Positions 54,862 to 64,000 of a DNA stretch of 64,000 bases are shown here, piece after piece (the stretch's first letter is position 1; each line of letters starts with the position of its first letter). This DNA comes from GCA-2732755 sp965228265 (GTDB lineage Bacteria > Planctomycetota > Phycisphaerae > Phycisphaerales > UBA1924). The position numbers and the translations under genes were made by a program. Below the pieces are notes generated by a model that did not search any database, was not told where the DNA came from, and saw only the letters and a program-made list of their open reading frames with translations. Where the stretch lies: assembly GCA_965228265.1 (NCBI GenBank), contig OZ245804.1:310001-374000 (forward strand), read 5' to 3'.

Positions 54862-57471
54862 ATGGCAGACGCAACCAACGGCAACTACGGCTCCGATCAG
54901 ATCAAGGTCCTCGAGGGGCTCGAGGCGGTCCGCAAGAGGCCCGGTATGTACATCGGCGGCACGGGGATCGGGGCGCTGCACCACCTCGTGTACGAGACCG
55001 TCGACAACTCGATCGACGAGGCGATGGCGGGCTTTGCTTCGTTCGTGGGTGTGACGATTCAGGCCGACGGATCGTGCAGCGTCGTCGACGACGGGCGGGG
55101 CATCCCCATCGACCCGATGAAGCACGAGGACCCGGCGCTCAACGGCAAGCCCGCGGTCGAGATCGTCATGACCAAACTCCACGCCGGCGGCAAGTTCGGG
55201 CAGGAGGGCTCGGCGTACAAAGTCTCGGGCGGCCTGCACGGCGTGGGCGTCAGTTGTGTCAACGCGCTCAGCGACCACCTCGAGGTCGAGGTCTACCGCG
55301 ACGGGAAGGCGTACGAGATGGCCTTCGAGCGCGGCGTGGTGACGCGGCCTCTGCACGAGGTCGGGCCCATCCCCAAGGACGCGACGCGCCAGAAGGGCAC
55401 GCGCGTCACCTTCAAGCCAGACTCCTCGATCTTTGAGGACACGAACTTCAGCGCCGAGACGCTGACCAACCGGCTACGCGAGCTGAGCTTCCTGAACCCG
55501 GGTGTGACGATCCGGTTCACGGACGAGCGCACGGGTGACGGGCACGACAACGAGCCCAAGATCTTCTGCGCCGAGAAGGGGCTCTTGGAGTACGTCCAGC
55601 ACCTGATGGGCCCGAAGAGCGAGATGAGCCCGCCGGTGCACGTGATCAAGGAGCAGGGCGACCACGTGTGCGAGGTCGCGATGCAGTACCACGACGGGTA
55701 CTCCGAGTCGCTGTTCAGCTTTGCCAACAACATCTACAACCCCGACGGGGGCACGCACGCCCAGGGCTTCAAGCTCGCGCTGACGCGTTCGCTCAACGGC
55801 TACGCCCGCAAGGCGGGGCTTATCCGCGAGAAGGACCCGACCCCGACGGGCGAAGACCTCCGCGAGGGTTTGATCGCGATCATCAGTGTGAAACTGCCCG
55901 ACCCGGCGTTCAACAACCAGCCCAAGGAACGCCTGCTGAACCCGGAGATCGAGAGCTTCGTGAGCCAGGCGGTGGGCGAGGCGCTCGAGACGTGGCTCGA
56001 GGAGCACCCGGCCGAGGCGAAGCTGGTGTGCCAGAAGGGCATCGTGGCGGCTCAGGCTCGCGAGGCGGCCAGGCGTGCGCGTGAGCTGACGCGGCGCAAG
56101 ACGGCGCTCGAATCGGGCTCGATGCCGCACAAGCTGCGCGACTGCAAGACGCGCGACGTGGCTCGCTCGGAACTGTTCATCGTCGAGGGTGATTCGGCCG
56201 GTGGGTCGGCGACGCAGGGGCGTGACGTGGACACGCAGGCGATTCTGCCGCTCAAAGGTAAGATCCTGAACGTCGAGAAGGCCCGCATCGACAAGATGCT
56301 CCAGCACGAGGAGATCCGCACGCTGATCCAGGCGATGCGCTGCGGCATCGGGGGCGACTTCGATCTTTCGAAACTGCGTTACGGCAAGATCATCCTGATG
56401 ACCGACGCCGACGTGGACGGGAGCCACATCCGCACGCTTTTGCTCACGTTCCTGTTCCGTCACATGCCCGAGCTGATCCGCAAGGGGCACGTGTTCATCG
56501 CTCAGCCGCCGTTGTACCAGCTCGTCAAGGGCAACAAGGGCGGGCCTTATGTGCTGAACGAGGCGGCGCTCTCGGGCACGCTGACGAAGATGGGGCTCGA
56601 GCGGGCGAAGCTACAGGTGCGGGACATCACCTCGGCGCAGGAGCTCAAGGGCGGCAAGGTGGGCGAGGCGCCGGTCGAGCTGGAGCTTTCGGGCGAGCAG
56701 GCGAAGCAGGCGGTCGAGCTGCTCGAAAGGCTCGAGCAGTTGGTCGAGATCGCCGAGCGTCGCGGGACCCCGCTGGTCAAGCTGCTCGAGGTGCGGAGCG
56801 AAGACCCCGAGGGCAAGAACCGCCTGCCGACGCACCGCGTGAGCTGGCGTGGCGGCGAGGAGCTGTGCTGGTCGGAGAGCGACGCGATCGCTGCGGTCGA
56901 GAAGCACGGGCTGCGTCTGAGCGACGGGCAGGCCGACGAGAACGGCACGCCCGTGGCTGCGGTGCGTGAGCTGCACGAGAACCGCGAGCTCGAGCGTGTG
57001 TTCGCGGGTCTGGCGGAGCTTGGTTTGTCGATCTCGGATTACAGCCTTGTGCAGGAGGAATCGGTGACGGGCGAGAAACTCCCCGCGCGGTTCTGCTGGA
57101 CGATCGAGGGCGCGAGCAAGGCGACTGAGGAAGCCGAGGACGAGAGCGCCGAGGGCGAAAGCGAGGATGCGCCCAAGAAGTCGTCGTCGAAGACGATCGA
57201 GGCGGTGAACCTGCGCGAGATCGTGCCGGCGCTGCATGAGGTTGGTCGCCGGGGCATGGAGATCAAGCGGTTCAAGGGTCTGGGCGAGATGGACGCGATC
57301 CAGCTCTGGGACACGACGATGGACCCGGACGCGCGGACGCTGCTGCGTGTGACGTGGGACATGGCGGGCCAGGCCGAGAGCCTGTTCAGCACGCTCATGG
57401 GCGAAGAGGTCGAGCCGAGGCGCAAGTTCATCGAGGACCACGCGCTCGAGGTGAAGAACCTCGACGTCTGA
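54862..57471 (+). CDS. gyrB: DNA gyrase subunit B
   Basis: The ATPase subunit of gyrase, 869 residues. The GHKL ATPase region has YETVDNSIDEAMAG, VVDDGRGIPID and GGLHGVGVSCVNALS. The transducer domain follows. The TOPRIM domain has ELFIVEGDSAGGSA near 436 and LMTDADVDGSHI near 514. About 200 residues are inserted between TOPRIM and the C-terminal IKRFKGLGEM (near 799), as in the Proteobacterial type, though this insert has its own sequence with an acidic stretch (EEAEDESAEGESED). The ATG at 54862 fits homologues; the frame opens upstream but that sequence is not GyrB-like. gyrA is not in the window. Confidence 0.96.
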   Translation: MADATNGNYGSDQIKVLEGLEAVRKRPGMYIGGTGIGALHHLVYETVDNSIDEAMAGFASFVGVTIQADGSCSVVDDGRGIPIDPMKHEDPALNGKPAVEIVMTKLHAGGKFGQEGSAYKVSGGLHGVGVSCVNALSDHLEVEVYRDGKAYEMAFERGVVTRPLHEVGPIPKDATRQKGTRVTFKPDSSIFEDTNFSAETLTNRLRELSFLNPGVTIRFTDERTGDGHDNEPKIFCAEKGLLEYVQHLMGPKSEMSPPVHVIKEQGDHVCEVAMQYHDGYSESLFSFANNIYNPDGGTHAQGFKLALTRSLNGYARKAGLIREKDPTPTGEDLREGLIAIISVKLPDPAFNNQPKERLLNPEIESFVSQAVGEALETWLEEHPAEAKLVCQKGIVAAQAREAARRARELTRRKTALESGSMPHKLRDCKTRDVARSELFIVEGDSAGGSATQGRDVDTQAILPLKGKILNVEKARIDKMLQHEEIRTLIQAMRCGIGGDFDLSKLRYGKIILMTDADVDGSHIRTLLLTFLFRHMPELIRKGHVFIAQPPLYQLVKGNKGGPYVLNEAALSGTLTKMGLERAKLQVRDITSAQELKGGKVGEAPVELELSGEQAKQAVELLERLEQLVEIAERRGTPLVKLLEVRSEDPEGKNRLPTHRVSWRGGEELCWSESDAIAAVEKHGLRLSDGQADENGTPVAAVRELHENRELERVFAGLAELGLSISDYSLVQEESVTGEKLPARFCWTIEGASKATEEAEDESAEGESEDAPKKSSSKTIEAVNLREIVPALHEVGRRGMEIKRFKGLGEMDAIQLWDTTMDPDARTLLRVTWDMAGQAESLFSTLMGEEVEPRRKFIEDHALEVKNLDV

Positions 57472-57754
57472 GGCTCACTTTCCGGTCACGGCCTTTCTGG
57501 AGCAGCACGGCTGGGTGCACGACGACCCGATGGGTCGGGGCTGTTTGTGTGTCCATGGTTATCGGGAGATGACTCTGCGGGTTGTGCGGGCGATTCCGTG
57601 CTGAAGGGCTGGGAAGTCTGCGCGATCCAGCCGTGGTTCGGGCGGCCGTTGAACGTCCTCGGGGGAATTGCCGACACTCGTTCCGGGTCTGACCGAGGCG
57701 TCCCGGGTGACGCGGCGGTGTGGCTCTGTCTGTCTGTTGACGGGGGGCTTTGCG

Positions 57755-60337
57755 GTGCAGAACGAGATCGACCAGCTTTCGGCTGCGGTGAGCGGCTTCG
57801 GGCCAGTGGCGTGGGCGGTGTTCGGTGCCGTGACGCTCGTCATGGTGGGAATGGGTCTGGTCCTAGGCATGGTGCTGCGCCGGCCGAGGAACGCGGGCGG
57901 CGAGCGGGCCGGTGAGCCGGGGGCGCTCGGCGCGTGCGGCGCAGCGACTTTTTCTTGCCGGGTGACGCCTTCGCTGAAGTTCACGGCGCTCTCGGCGGAC
58001 ATCGAGACGATCACGGGCTACACGAGCCAGGTGCTGACCGAGAGCGACGCGTTCCTGCGGATGCTCGACGAGCAGGACGCGGCGATGTTCGAGAACAAGG
58101 CCCGCAACGCGGTGCAGTCAGAGATCCCCTTCGTCTCGGATGTGCGTTACGAGGACGCCGACGGGCAGAAGCGTTGGCTTCAGATCCGGGCGGAGATCGC
58201 GCGGGACGGGCGAGGCAAGTCGAGGGGGCTGTGCGGTGTGGTGAAGGAGATCACCGAGCAGAAGCGCCTGGCGACCGATGCCGCCGACGCGTGGGCCAGG
58301 TTCAACGCGATCGCCAACGCGACGCCGACGATGCTCTGGGTGCTGGATGTGCGGGGTGATTGCCAGGCGATCAACAGCGCGACGGAGCGCTTTGCGGGCA
58401 TGAACGAGGCGCAGCTCCTGGGCACGGGCTGGACACGGTCGATCCCCGAAGACGAGCGCCAGGCGGTGATGAAGTTCGTTGCCCGCTCGGTCGAGGAACG
58501 CACGAGCCTGAAGCGTGACTCGGCGATGATCGACGGCAGCGGGCGGGTGCGTCTCGTCTCGCTCAGCACGAGCGTCGCCCGCGATGATCAGGGGCAGGTC
58601 TCGGGCGTGGTTGTCACGGGCAAGGACGTGACCGACCGCTCCGAGGGCGACAAGCAGCTCGATCGGCTCCGCCAGATCGTGGATGTGAGCGATCAGCACG
58701 TCGCGATTCTCGCGCCGGACATGCGTGTGACGACGCTCAACACGCAGGCGCGGACGGTGCTCGGGCTGGGTGAGCGTGACTCGGCTGACAGCCTCGCGCT
58801 CTGGCATCTGGTCACCAAGGACACAAGCGACGAGATCCGCACCGAGGGTGTCAAGGCGTGCGCCGAGGAGGGCGTCTGGCACGGGCGCGGCATGGTGCGC
58901 ACGGGCGAGGACACGAGCGTCGCGTCGGAACTGACGGTGACGTCATTGGGCGACGGGTGGCACGGGCTGATCGCGAGACCCATCGAGCACGAACTCCGCC
59001 GGGAGGCGGACGCGGCGCTCGACAAGCGGCGTCTGGCGGTGGCGATGGGTGCGCTCGAGAAGCTCGGGGGCGGGGGCTGGGCGCCCGGACGCGCAGCCGA
59101 GCGGATCGTGGAATCGGTCGCCAGACACTACACGCACCTCCGCGCGACGTACGCGACGTTCACGGACGAGGGCAGGATCATCGTCGAGGCCTCGGACGGC
59201 CCCGCGTGGATGGGCTCGGCCAAGGGGCGCGTCGTCCGGGTCGATCCGGACGGGACGCTCTACGAGCGTTTGCGCTCCGATGAGATCGTGAAGGTTGTCG
59301 ATGTCTGGGACGAACCCGCGTTCGAGGACTCGCTGCTGGCGTTCGAGCAGACCGCCACGCGTTCGATCGCGGCGGTGGTCGTGGACGCGGGCGATCGGTC
59401 GGCCGGGCTGATGTTGTTTGAGAAGGCTGAGGCCTCGGACTGGACGCCCGACGAGGTGCAGACGCTGCGTCTGGCCTCGGGTGTTCTGGGCGTGGCGCTG
59501 CGTTCGGAGCGGGACCGCCGGGCGAGGATGGCGGCTGAGGCACGGGCGGCCGAGCAGACGCAGCGTTGGCGTGAGGAACGCACACGGTGCGAGGAGCTCT
59601 CGGCACTGGCTTCGGACCGCGCGGGCGAGGCGGAGCGGCTCGAATCCAAGCTGGCACGCGTCGACCAGGCGTGGGCGGGCGGACTGGCTGAGCTTGGCAA
59701 GCGGGCGATGGGGGCTTCGGAACTGGCTGCCAGCGCCCGCGAGCAGGGTCAGACCAAGCTGGCCGAGGGGCTCGAGAATCTGGCGATCGACGCGGATCGG
59801 GCCGAGATCGCGGGTCGGCTGGTGTCGGGCACGCTCAAGCCGAGGCTCGAGGCGTGCCAGCCCGCGGCGGTGCTGCGCCACGTCGGCGAGCGGTTCGTGG
59901 GCAAGGCCAAGGCCCGGGGCGTGACGCTCAAGATCACGCAGGAGGGCACACTGCCCGAGTCGATCGAGGCGGATCAGCGGCTTGTGAAGCTGGCTTGCTG
60001 CGAGCTGCTGGATGTGGCGCTGGCGCGGTGCTCGACCAGGGAGATGGTCGCGGTGGCGAGTGTCCGGGGCGAGGAGCCCGACCGGGCGATGGTGGTCCGC
60101 ATCAAGGGCGGGCCCGTGGCAAGCCCGACGGACGCGGCTCCGGGGGCCCCGACGGGGTTGTCGCTGCTGAGACAACTGGCCGAGGTCATGGGCGGGAAGC
60201 TGGATCTGAAGTCCGAATCGGGCGAGACGGAGCTGGCGTTGGTGTTGCCCCTAGCCCAGGAGGCGAGCCTGAACTTGCCGGAGCACTCGGATCGCGCGGA
60301 CGACGGGGGCGATGCACCCGAGCGTTCGGCGGCTTGA
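57755..60337 (+). CDS. Membrane PAS-PAS-PAS-GAF protein with histidine-kinase-like but degenerate end
   Basis: 860 residues from a GTG at 57755 that follows a G-rich ribosome-binding site; a TTG at 57668 is possible. One membrane helix (17-41) is followed by PAS-like domains at about 65-170, 180-295 and 303-415, a GAF-like domain (about 440-590), and a coiled coil leading to a region where a histidine kinase would sit. In the helical region (AGGLAELGKRAMGASELAAS) there is no phospho-accepting His. The HATPase-like end lacks the N-box Asn and the DxGxG ATP motif (it reads RIKGGPVASP). It keeps the GLSLLRQLAEVMGGKLDLKS C-terminal shape. It is probably a non-catalytic sensor or scaffold. It follows gyrB after 283 bases. 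Confidence 0.78.
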   Translation: MQNEIDQLSAAVSGFGPVAWAVFGAVTLVMVGMGLVLGMVLRRPRNAGGERAGEPGALGACGAATFSCRVTPSLKFTALSADIETITGYTSQVLTESDAFLRMLDEQDAAMFENKARNAVQSEIPFVSDVRYEDADGQKRWLQIRAEIARDGRGKSRGLCGVVKEITEQKRLATDAADAWARFNAIANATPTMLWVLDVRGDCQAINSATERFAGMNEAQLLGTGWTRSIPEDERQAVMKFVARSVEERTSLKRDSAMIDGSGRVRLVSLSTSVARDDQGQVSGVVVTGKDVTDRSEGDKQLDRLRQIVDVSDQHVAILAPDMRVTTLNTQARTVLGLGERDSADSLALWHLVTKDTSDEIRTEGVKACAEEGVWHGRGMVRTGEDTSVASELTVTSLGDGWHGLIARPIEHELRREADAALDKRRLAVAMGALEKLGGGGWAPGRAAERIVESVARHYTHLRATYATFTDEGRIIVEASDGPAWMGSAKGRVVRVDPDGTLYERLRSDEIVKVVDVWDEPAFEDSLLAFEQTATRSIAAVVVDAGDRSAGLMLFEKAEASDWTPDEVQTLRLASGVLGVALRSERDRRARMAAEARAAEQTQRWREERTRCEELSALASDRAGEAERLESKLARVDQAWAGGLAELGKRAMGASELAASAREQGQTKLAEGLENLAIDADRAEIAGRLVSGTLKPRLEACQPAAVLRHVGERFVGKAKARGVTLKITQEGTLPESIEADQRLVKLACCELLDVALARCSTREMVAVASVRGEEPDRAMVVRIKGGPVASPTDAAPGAPTGLSLLRQLAEVMGGKLDLKSESGETELALVLPLAQEASLNLPEHSDRADDGGDAPERSAA

Positions 60338-60370
60338 TTCTGGACTGTCTGGGGAAGGAAAAGAAAGAAG

Positions 60371-60444
60371 GGTGACCGACGGGATTTGAACCCGCGACCC
60401 CAAGGATCACAACCTTGTGCTCTGCCAACTGAGCTACGGCCACC
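60371..60444 (-). tRNA. trnH: tRNA-His (anticodon GTG)
   Basis: A 74-base cloverleaf on the minus strand. The anticodon loop is TTGTGAT with stem CAAGG/CCTTG, giving anticodon GTG. The acceptor stem GTGGCCG pairs with CGGTCAC. The gene starts with the extra G-1 that opposes C73, the identity element of bacterial tRNA-His. The T arm has TTCAAAT between GCGGG and CCCGT. The 3' CCA is not encoded. It is convergent with the PAS/GAF gene, 33 bases apart. Confidence 0.97.
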
Positions 60445-60625
60445 GTCTGGCCCGTCCCGGTCTTTGTCCGGTTCGGGCAGGAAAGAACGATACGGAAGGC
60501 AGAGGCTAAGGGTCAATGGGGCCCGAACGGATTGGCCGATCCGCGGGGAGGGGTCTAGTGTCCCCTTCCGGCATTGCATACAACGGCTCCGGGCGGAGGC
60601 CCGGGGTGGCCGGGGGAGGCGAAAA

Positions 60626-62218
60626 GTGTCGATTGGAGCGATGGAGAAGTTGGATCTGTCCGCCAGCCGGACTTCGGTAAACCTGGCCCCGGCTGAACTG
60701 ATCGAGGACGCGATCAGACGCGGCGAGGGCACGCTGGCCTCCAACGGTGCCCTGGTGTGCAAGACGGGCACCTTCACGGGACGCTGCCCGAAGGACAAGT
60801 ACCTCGAGGACACCCCGGGGATCCACGACAAGATCTGGTGGGGCAAGGTCAACCAGGCCATCACGCCCGATCAGTTTGCGCTCTGCGAGCAGATCGCTAC
60901 GAAGTATCTGAACGAGCAGGACCATCTCTACGTCTTCGAGGGCTTTGCTGGCGCCGAGCCCAAGCACCGTCTGGGTGTGCGCGTCGTGACGGAGCAGGCC
61001 TGGCACAGTCTCTTTGCGAGCACGCTGTTCATCAAGCAGGGCTCGGACGCGGCCGGCGGCTCGACCGACTGGAACCACGACTGGACCATCCTCAACGCGG
61101 GCAAGCGTTTGCTGACCGACGAAGAGTGCAAAGCGCTCGGCGTGACGAACAAGACGATCATCGTGCAGTCGCTCGAGAAGCGCACGGTCGTGATCCTGGG
61201 CACCGAGTACGCCGGCGAGATCAAGAAGAGCATCTTCTACGCGATGAACTTCGACATGCCCGAGGTGGGCGTCTTCCCGATGCACTGCTCGTCCAACGTC
61301 GACAAGAAGGACCCGTCCAACGTGGCGCTCTTCTTCGGGCTGTCGGGCACGGGCAAGACGACGCTGAGCGCTGACCCGAACCGGGCGCTCATCGGTGACG
61401 ACGAGCACGGCTGGGGGCCCGAGGGGGTCTTCAACTTCGAGGGCGGGTGCTACGCCAAGTGCATCAACCTCTCGCCCGAGGGTGAGCCGGAGATCTATGC
61501 CGCCATCAAGTTTGGGTCCGTGCTCGAGAACGTCATCATGAAGGACGGGCGCGAGCCGGACTACGACGACGGCTCGATCACCGAGAACACGCGCGTGACC
61601 TACCCGGTCGACTACATCCCGGGCGCGGTGATCCCGAGCGTGGGCAGCCACCCGAAGAACGTGATTTTCCTGACCGCCGACGCGTTCGGCGTGATGCCCC
61701 CGATGAGCAAGCTGACGCCCGAGCAGGCGATGTACTACTTCATCAACGGGTACACCTCGAAGCTGGCGGGCACCGAGGCCGGCGTGACCGAGCCCCAGCC
61801 CAACTTCAGCCCCTGCTTCGGCGGGCCCTTCATGCCCCGCCAGCCGGTCGAGTACGCCAAGATGCTCGCCGAGCGGATCGAGAAGCACGGCGCGAATGTC
61901 TGGCTGCTCAACACGGGCTGGACGGGTGGTCCCTACGGCACGGGCAAGCGGTTCAGCCTGAAGTACACCCGCGCGATGGTGACAGCGATCCTGAGCGGCC
62001 AACTCGCCGACGTGAAGACCGAGGCCGACCCGATCTTCGGGCTCAACATCCCGGTCAGCGTGCCGGGGGTTCCCGATGAGGTGCTCAAGCCGCGGGACAC
62101 GTGGGCCGATGGAGCCGCGTACGACGCGAAGGCCAAGGAACTGGCGGCGAAGTTCCGCGAGAACGCCGCCAAGTTCGAGATGACCGACGCGGTGAAGAAC
62201 GCCGGTCCCCGGGGCTGA
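60626..62218 (+). CDS. pckA: Phosphoenolpyruvate carboxykinase (ATP)
   Basis: Catalyses oxaloacetate + ATP to phosphoenolpyruvate + ADP + CO2, the entry step of gluconeogenesis. 530 residues from a GTG at 60626, 6 bases after GGGAGG; a Met codon 15 bases later (MEKLDLS) is poorly placed for a ribosome. The signature kinase loop is GLSGTGKTTLSADPNRALIG, followed by DDEHGW and FNFEGGCYAKCINLS, the ATP-type pattern, with TRVTYPVDYIPGA later. The frame opens far upstream and crosses the tRNA-His gene on the other strand, which cannot be coding. It is followed by tpiA, another gluconeogenic enzyme. Confidence 0.96.
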   Translation: MSIGAMEKLDLSASRTSVNLAPAELIEDAIRRGEGTLASNGALVCKTGTFTGRCPKDKYLEDTPGIHDKIWWGKVNQAITPDQFALCEQIATKYLNEQDHLYVFEGFAGAEPKHRLGVRVVTEQAWHSLFASTLFIKQGSDAAGGSTDWNHDWTILNAGKRLLTDEECKALGVTNKTIIVQSLEKRTVVILGTEYAGEIKKSIFYAMNFDMPEVGVFPMHCSSNVDKKDPSNVALFFGLSGTGKTTLSADPNRALIGDDEHGWGPEGVFNFEGGCYAKCINLSPEGEPEIYAAIKFGSVLENVIMKDGREPDYDDGSITENTRVTYPVDYIPGAVIPSVGSHPKNVIFLTADAFGVMPPMSKLTPEQAMYYFINGYTSKLAGTEAGVTEPQPNFSPCFGGPFMPRQPVEYAKMLAERIEKHGANVWLLNTGWTGGPYGTGKRFSLKYTRAMVTAILSGQLADVKTEADPIFGLNIPVSVPGVPDEVLKPRDTWADGAAYDAKAKELAAKFRENAAKFEMTDAVKNAGPRG

Positions 62219-62284
62219 CGGTATACAACGCTTTCTGCCGATCCTGTGTGTACCCCAGGGCGATCGAACTGATTGGAGTCGAGA

Positions 62285-63061
62285 GTGTCTGACCGCAAGC
62301 CGTATGTTGGTGGCAATTGGAAGATGAACACGTCTGTCGACACGTCGAGCTCATTGGCTCGGGGTGTGGTGGATGCGTGCGAGTCTGCCCAGGGCGGCGT
62401 CGATATCGTCGTCTTCCCGCCGGCGCCCTACCTGATCGGGGTCAAGAGCATCCTGCGGTCCAGGCCCACCTCGATCGCGACGGGGGCTCAGGATCTCTAC
62501 TACGAGCCCGACGGGGCGTTTACGGGTGAGATCAGCGTGGAGATGGTCAAGGACTGCGGCTGCGGGCATGCCCTGGCCGGTCACTCCGAGCGTCGGCATG
62601 TCATCGGCGAGAGCGACGAGCTCGTCAACGCCAAGGTCCGTGCCACCCTCGAGGGCGGGCTGACCTGTGTGCTCTGCATCGGCGAGACGCTTGAGGAGCG
62701 CGAGGCGGGGCAGACGAACGCGACGAACGAGCGTCAGCTCCGCACGGGGCTTGCGGATGTCGGGCTCCGCCAGATGGAGAACGTCGTCATCGCCTACGAG
62801 CCCGTCTGGGCCATCGGCACGGGCAAGACGGCCAGCCCCGAGGACGCCCAGGCGGCCCACGCCTTCATCCGGGGGCTGATCGCCGAGATGTACTCGGATG
62901 AGGTCGCCCAGCGGACGCGGATTATCTACGGCGGGTCGGTCAAGCCCTCCAACGCGGCGGCCCTGTTTGCCCAGCCTGACATCGATGGCGGGCTGATCGG
63001 CGGGGCGAGCCTCAAGGTCGAGGATTTCGCTGCGATCGTGAAGGCAGCGGCTTCTCAGTAA
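62285..63061 (+). CDS. tpiA: Triosephosphate isomerase
   Basis: Interconverts dihydroxyacetone phosphate and glyceraldehyde-3-phosphate. 258 residues from a GTG at 62285, 6 bases after GGAG. It has the N11/K13 pair in GGNWKMN, the electrophile H100 in GHSERR, the base E172 in AYEPVWAIGTG, loop 6 and IIYGGSVKPSNA. The loop usually read GAQN has GAQD here, a seen variant. It follows pckA by 66 bases and fits gluconeogenesis/glycolysis. Confidence 0.97.
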   Translation: MSDRKPYVGGNWKMNTSVDTSSSLARGVVDACESAQGGVDIVVFPPAPYLIGVKSILRSRPTSIATGAQDLYYEPDGAFTGEISVEMVKDCGCGHALAGHSERRHVIGESDELVNAKVRATLEGGLTCVLCIGETLEEREAGQTNATNERQLRTGLADVGLRQMENVVIAYEPVWAIGTGKTASPEDAQAAHAFIRGLIAEMYSDEVAQRTRIIYGGSVKPSNAAALFAQPDIDGGLIGGASLKVEDFAAIVKAAASQ

Positions 63062-63202
63062 ACCCAGCTGACGCGGATTCCCAATGCGATCGGGCGGCCG
63101 GGCCATGCACGCCCGGTGGCGCTAGAGTTGCAGCCCCAAAGGACAGGGCCGGGTGTCGGCTCGTCCGGGGACGGTTTTTGACGCACAGGGGCAGGCCTGA
63201 AG

Positions 63203-63709
63203 ATGGTGACGAGTGTTCTGACGTTGGGTCTTGCGCCGTGGCTGGTCGGTCTGGCGACCGTCGGGTTCCTGCTGATCTGCCTGCTTCTGGTTCTGATCGT
63301 GCTCATCCAGCGGCCTCAGGGCGGCGGGCTGAGTGGCGCGTTCGGGGCTGGCGGCGGCGGCTCGGGGCAGACGGCCTTCGGCGCCAAGACGGGCGATGCG
63401 CTGACGATCGCGACGGTGAGTGTCTTCGTGCTGTTTCTCGTGGGTGCGGTGCTGCTGAACTTTGCGATCCGTCCGCCCGAGGAGGGCGAGCCCGCGCAGC
63501 AGACCGCGGCCGAGCAGACACCGGCGGACGCGGGCGAGGCTGCGACCGAATCGGGCGAGGGCGATGAAACCGCGACCGATGAGTCCGGTGAATCGGCCGA
63601 GCCTTCGGCGAACGATGCGGGCGATGACGCGTCCGCGGAAGAGACCACGCCGCCGAGCGAGACCGAGACGCCCACGGACGATGAGCCCTCCGAGGGTGAA
63701 GGCCGGTAA
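63203..63709 (+). CDS. secG: Preprotein translocase subunit SecG, long acidic tail
   Basis: SecG is the small accessory subunit of the SecYEG protein-export channel. The 168 residues have two membrane helices (about 13-36 and 68-87) around the conserved LIQRPQGGGLSGAFGAGG loop. This core ends near residue 95, as in typical SecG (about 75-110 residues). A further ~75 residues of E, A, T, D and P form an acidic, probably disordered tail (TESGEGDETATDESGESAEP), which is unusual for SecG but in keeping with tails on other genes here. The next gene is yicC. Confidence 0.94.
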   Translation: MVTSVLTLGLAPWLVGLATVGFLLICLLLVLIVLIQRPQGGGLSGAFGAGGGGSGQTAFGAKTGDALTIATVSVFVLFLVGAVLLNFAIRPPEEGEPAQQTAAEQTPADAGEAATESGEGDETATDESGESAEPSANDAGDDASAEETTPPSETETPTDDEPSEGEGR

Positions 63710-63831
63710 TCACGGCTTCTGATCCGTTGGGTGCTCGCTTGGCCCGTGTTCACCCGCACTCAACCGTCAATCGTGTAGACTCGAACAGATGAACCGTGGG
63801 CCGAGAGCCGACGGGTTGGAGATTCACCAGC

Positions 63832-64000
63832 GTGATCCGGAGCATGACAGGCTACGGCGAGGCCTCGGCGCATATCGATGGCACGCACTACTTCGTGCAG
63901 ATTCGCTCGCTCAACGGGCGTCACTTCAAGGCATCGGTCCGGCTTCAGGAAGAGTTCGAATCGCTCGAGGCTGAGCTCGAGACGCGGCTGCGCAAGCACA
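63832..64000 (+). CDS. yicC: YicC family endoribonuclease (N-terminal fragment)
   Basis: The gene is cut by the window end. The 56 visible residues start at a GTG (63832): IRSMTGYGEAS then YFVQIRSLNGRHFKASVRL, the standard YicC N-terminus (MIRSMTGFG...SVNxRxLD). YicC proteins are reported endoribonucleases that affect small-RNA stability. A TAGACT string at 63776-63781 may be a -10 element. Confidence 0.93.
   Translation, partial: MIRSMTGYGEASAHIDGTHYFVQIRSLNGRHFKASVRLQEEFESLEAELETRLRKH

Noticed and set aside
60386..60625. Upstream extension of pckA
   Set aside because: It crosses the tRNA-His gene on the other strand, and a much better start with GGGAGG is at 60626.

Overview
The window is high-GC bacterial DNA that most resembles a planctomycete, probably of the Phycisphaerae/Phycisphaerales. 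The clearest marker is a 9.8 kb gene for a 3251-residue protein with the LEPR-XLL motif (residues 43-49) known from giant planctomycete surface proteins. Acidic or lysine-rich tails on housekeeping proteins and dispersed paired palindromes fit that picture. The taxonomic call is an inference; there is no rRNA gene here. I see no prophage, insertion sequence, CRISPR array or defence island.

Layout. 1-715: end of an RsbU/SpoIIE-type phosphatase gene and a paired-hairpin repeat. 715-4000 (minus): rluB-like pseudouridine synthase, YihY/BrkB membrane protein, small lipoprotein and nuoB, mostly with overlapping starts and stops. 4113-5858: coiled-coil protein with a histone-H1-like tail. 5991-15746 (minus): giant LEPR-XLL beta-solenoid protein with a zinc-less metzincin-like C-terminus. 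16212-18573: pheA and a membrane protein. 18636-25591 (minus): nuoJKLMN, the membrane arm of complex I, separated from nuoB. 25800-26930: pgsA-pgpA, two consecutive steps of phosphatidylglycerol synthesis. 27033-31540 (minus): M1-family metallopeptidase, YifB/ComM ATPase, O-methyltransferase. 31629-41007: ftsK, exported protein, folP, thioredoxin, Gfo/Idh oxidoreductase, ribosomal protein S1. 41118-43435 (minus): nucleotide-sugar dehydratase/epimerase, small coiled-coil protein, dut. 43582-49417: ruvA, manC, ruvX (apparently a non-canonical start) and a peptidase-MA/TPR protein. 49421-53521: acyltransferase (minus), then rarA, 5-formyl-THF cyclo-ligase and an L,D-transpeptidase. 53668-60444: membrane protein (minus), gyrB, a PAS/GAF pseudo-histidine kinase and tRNA-His. 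60626-64000: pckA, tpiA, secG and the start of yicC.

Most of the window is core metabolism and maintenance: respiration (nuo), central carbon (pckA, tpiA), recombination and replication (ruvA, ruvX, rarA, gyrB, ftsK), folate, lipid and envelope synthesis. The least ordinary content is non-coding. Two families of paired inverted hairpins (REPIN-like) and plain terminators occupy almost every tail-to-tail gene junction, and one such element supplies the last codons of nuoN. The other items worth a second look are the giant protein, the pseudo-kinase and the odd ruvX start. I do not find a convincing multi-gene undescribed system.
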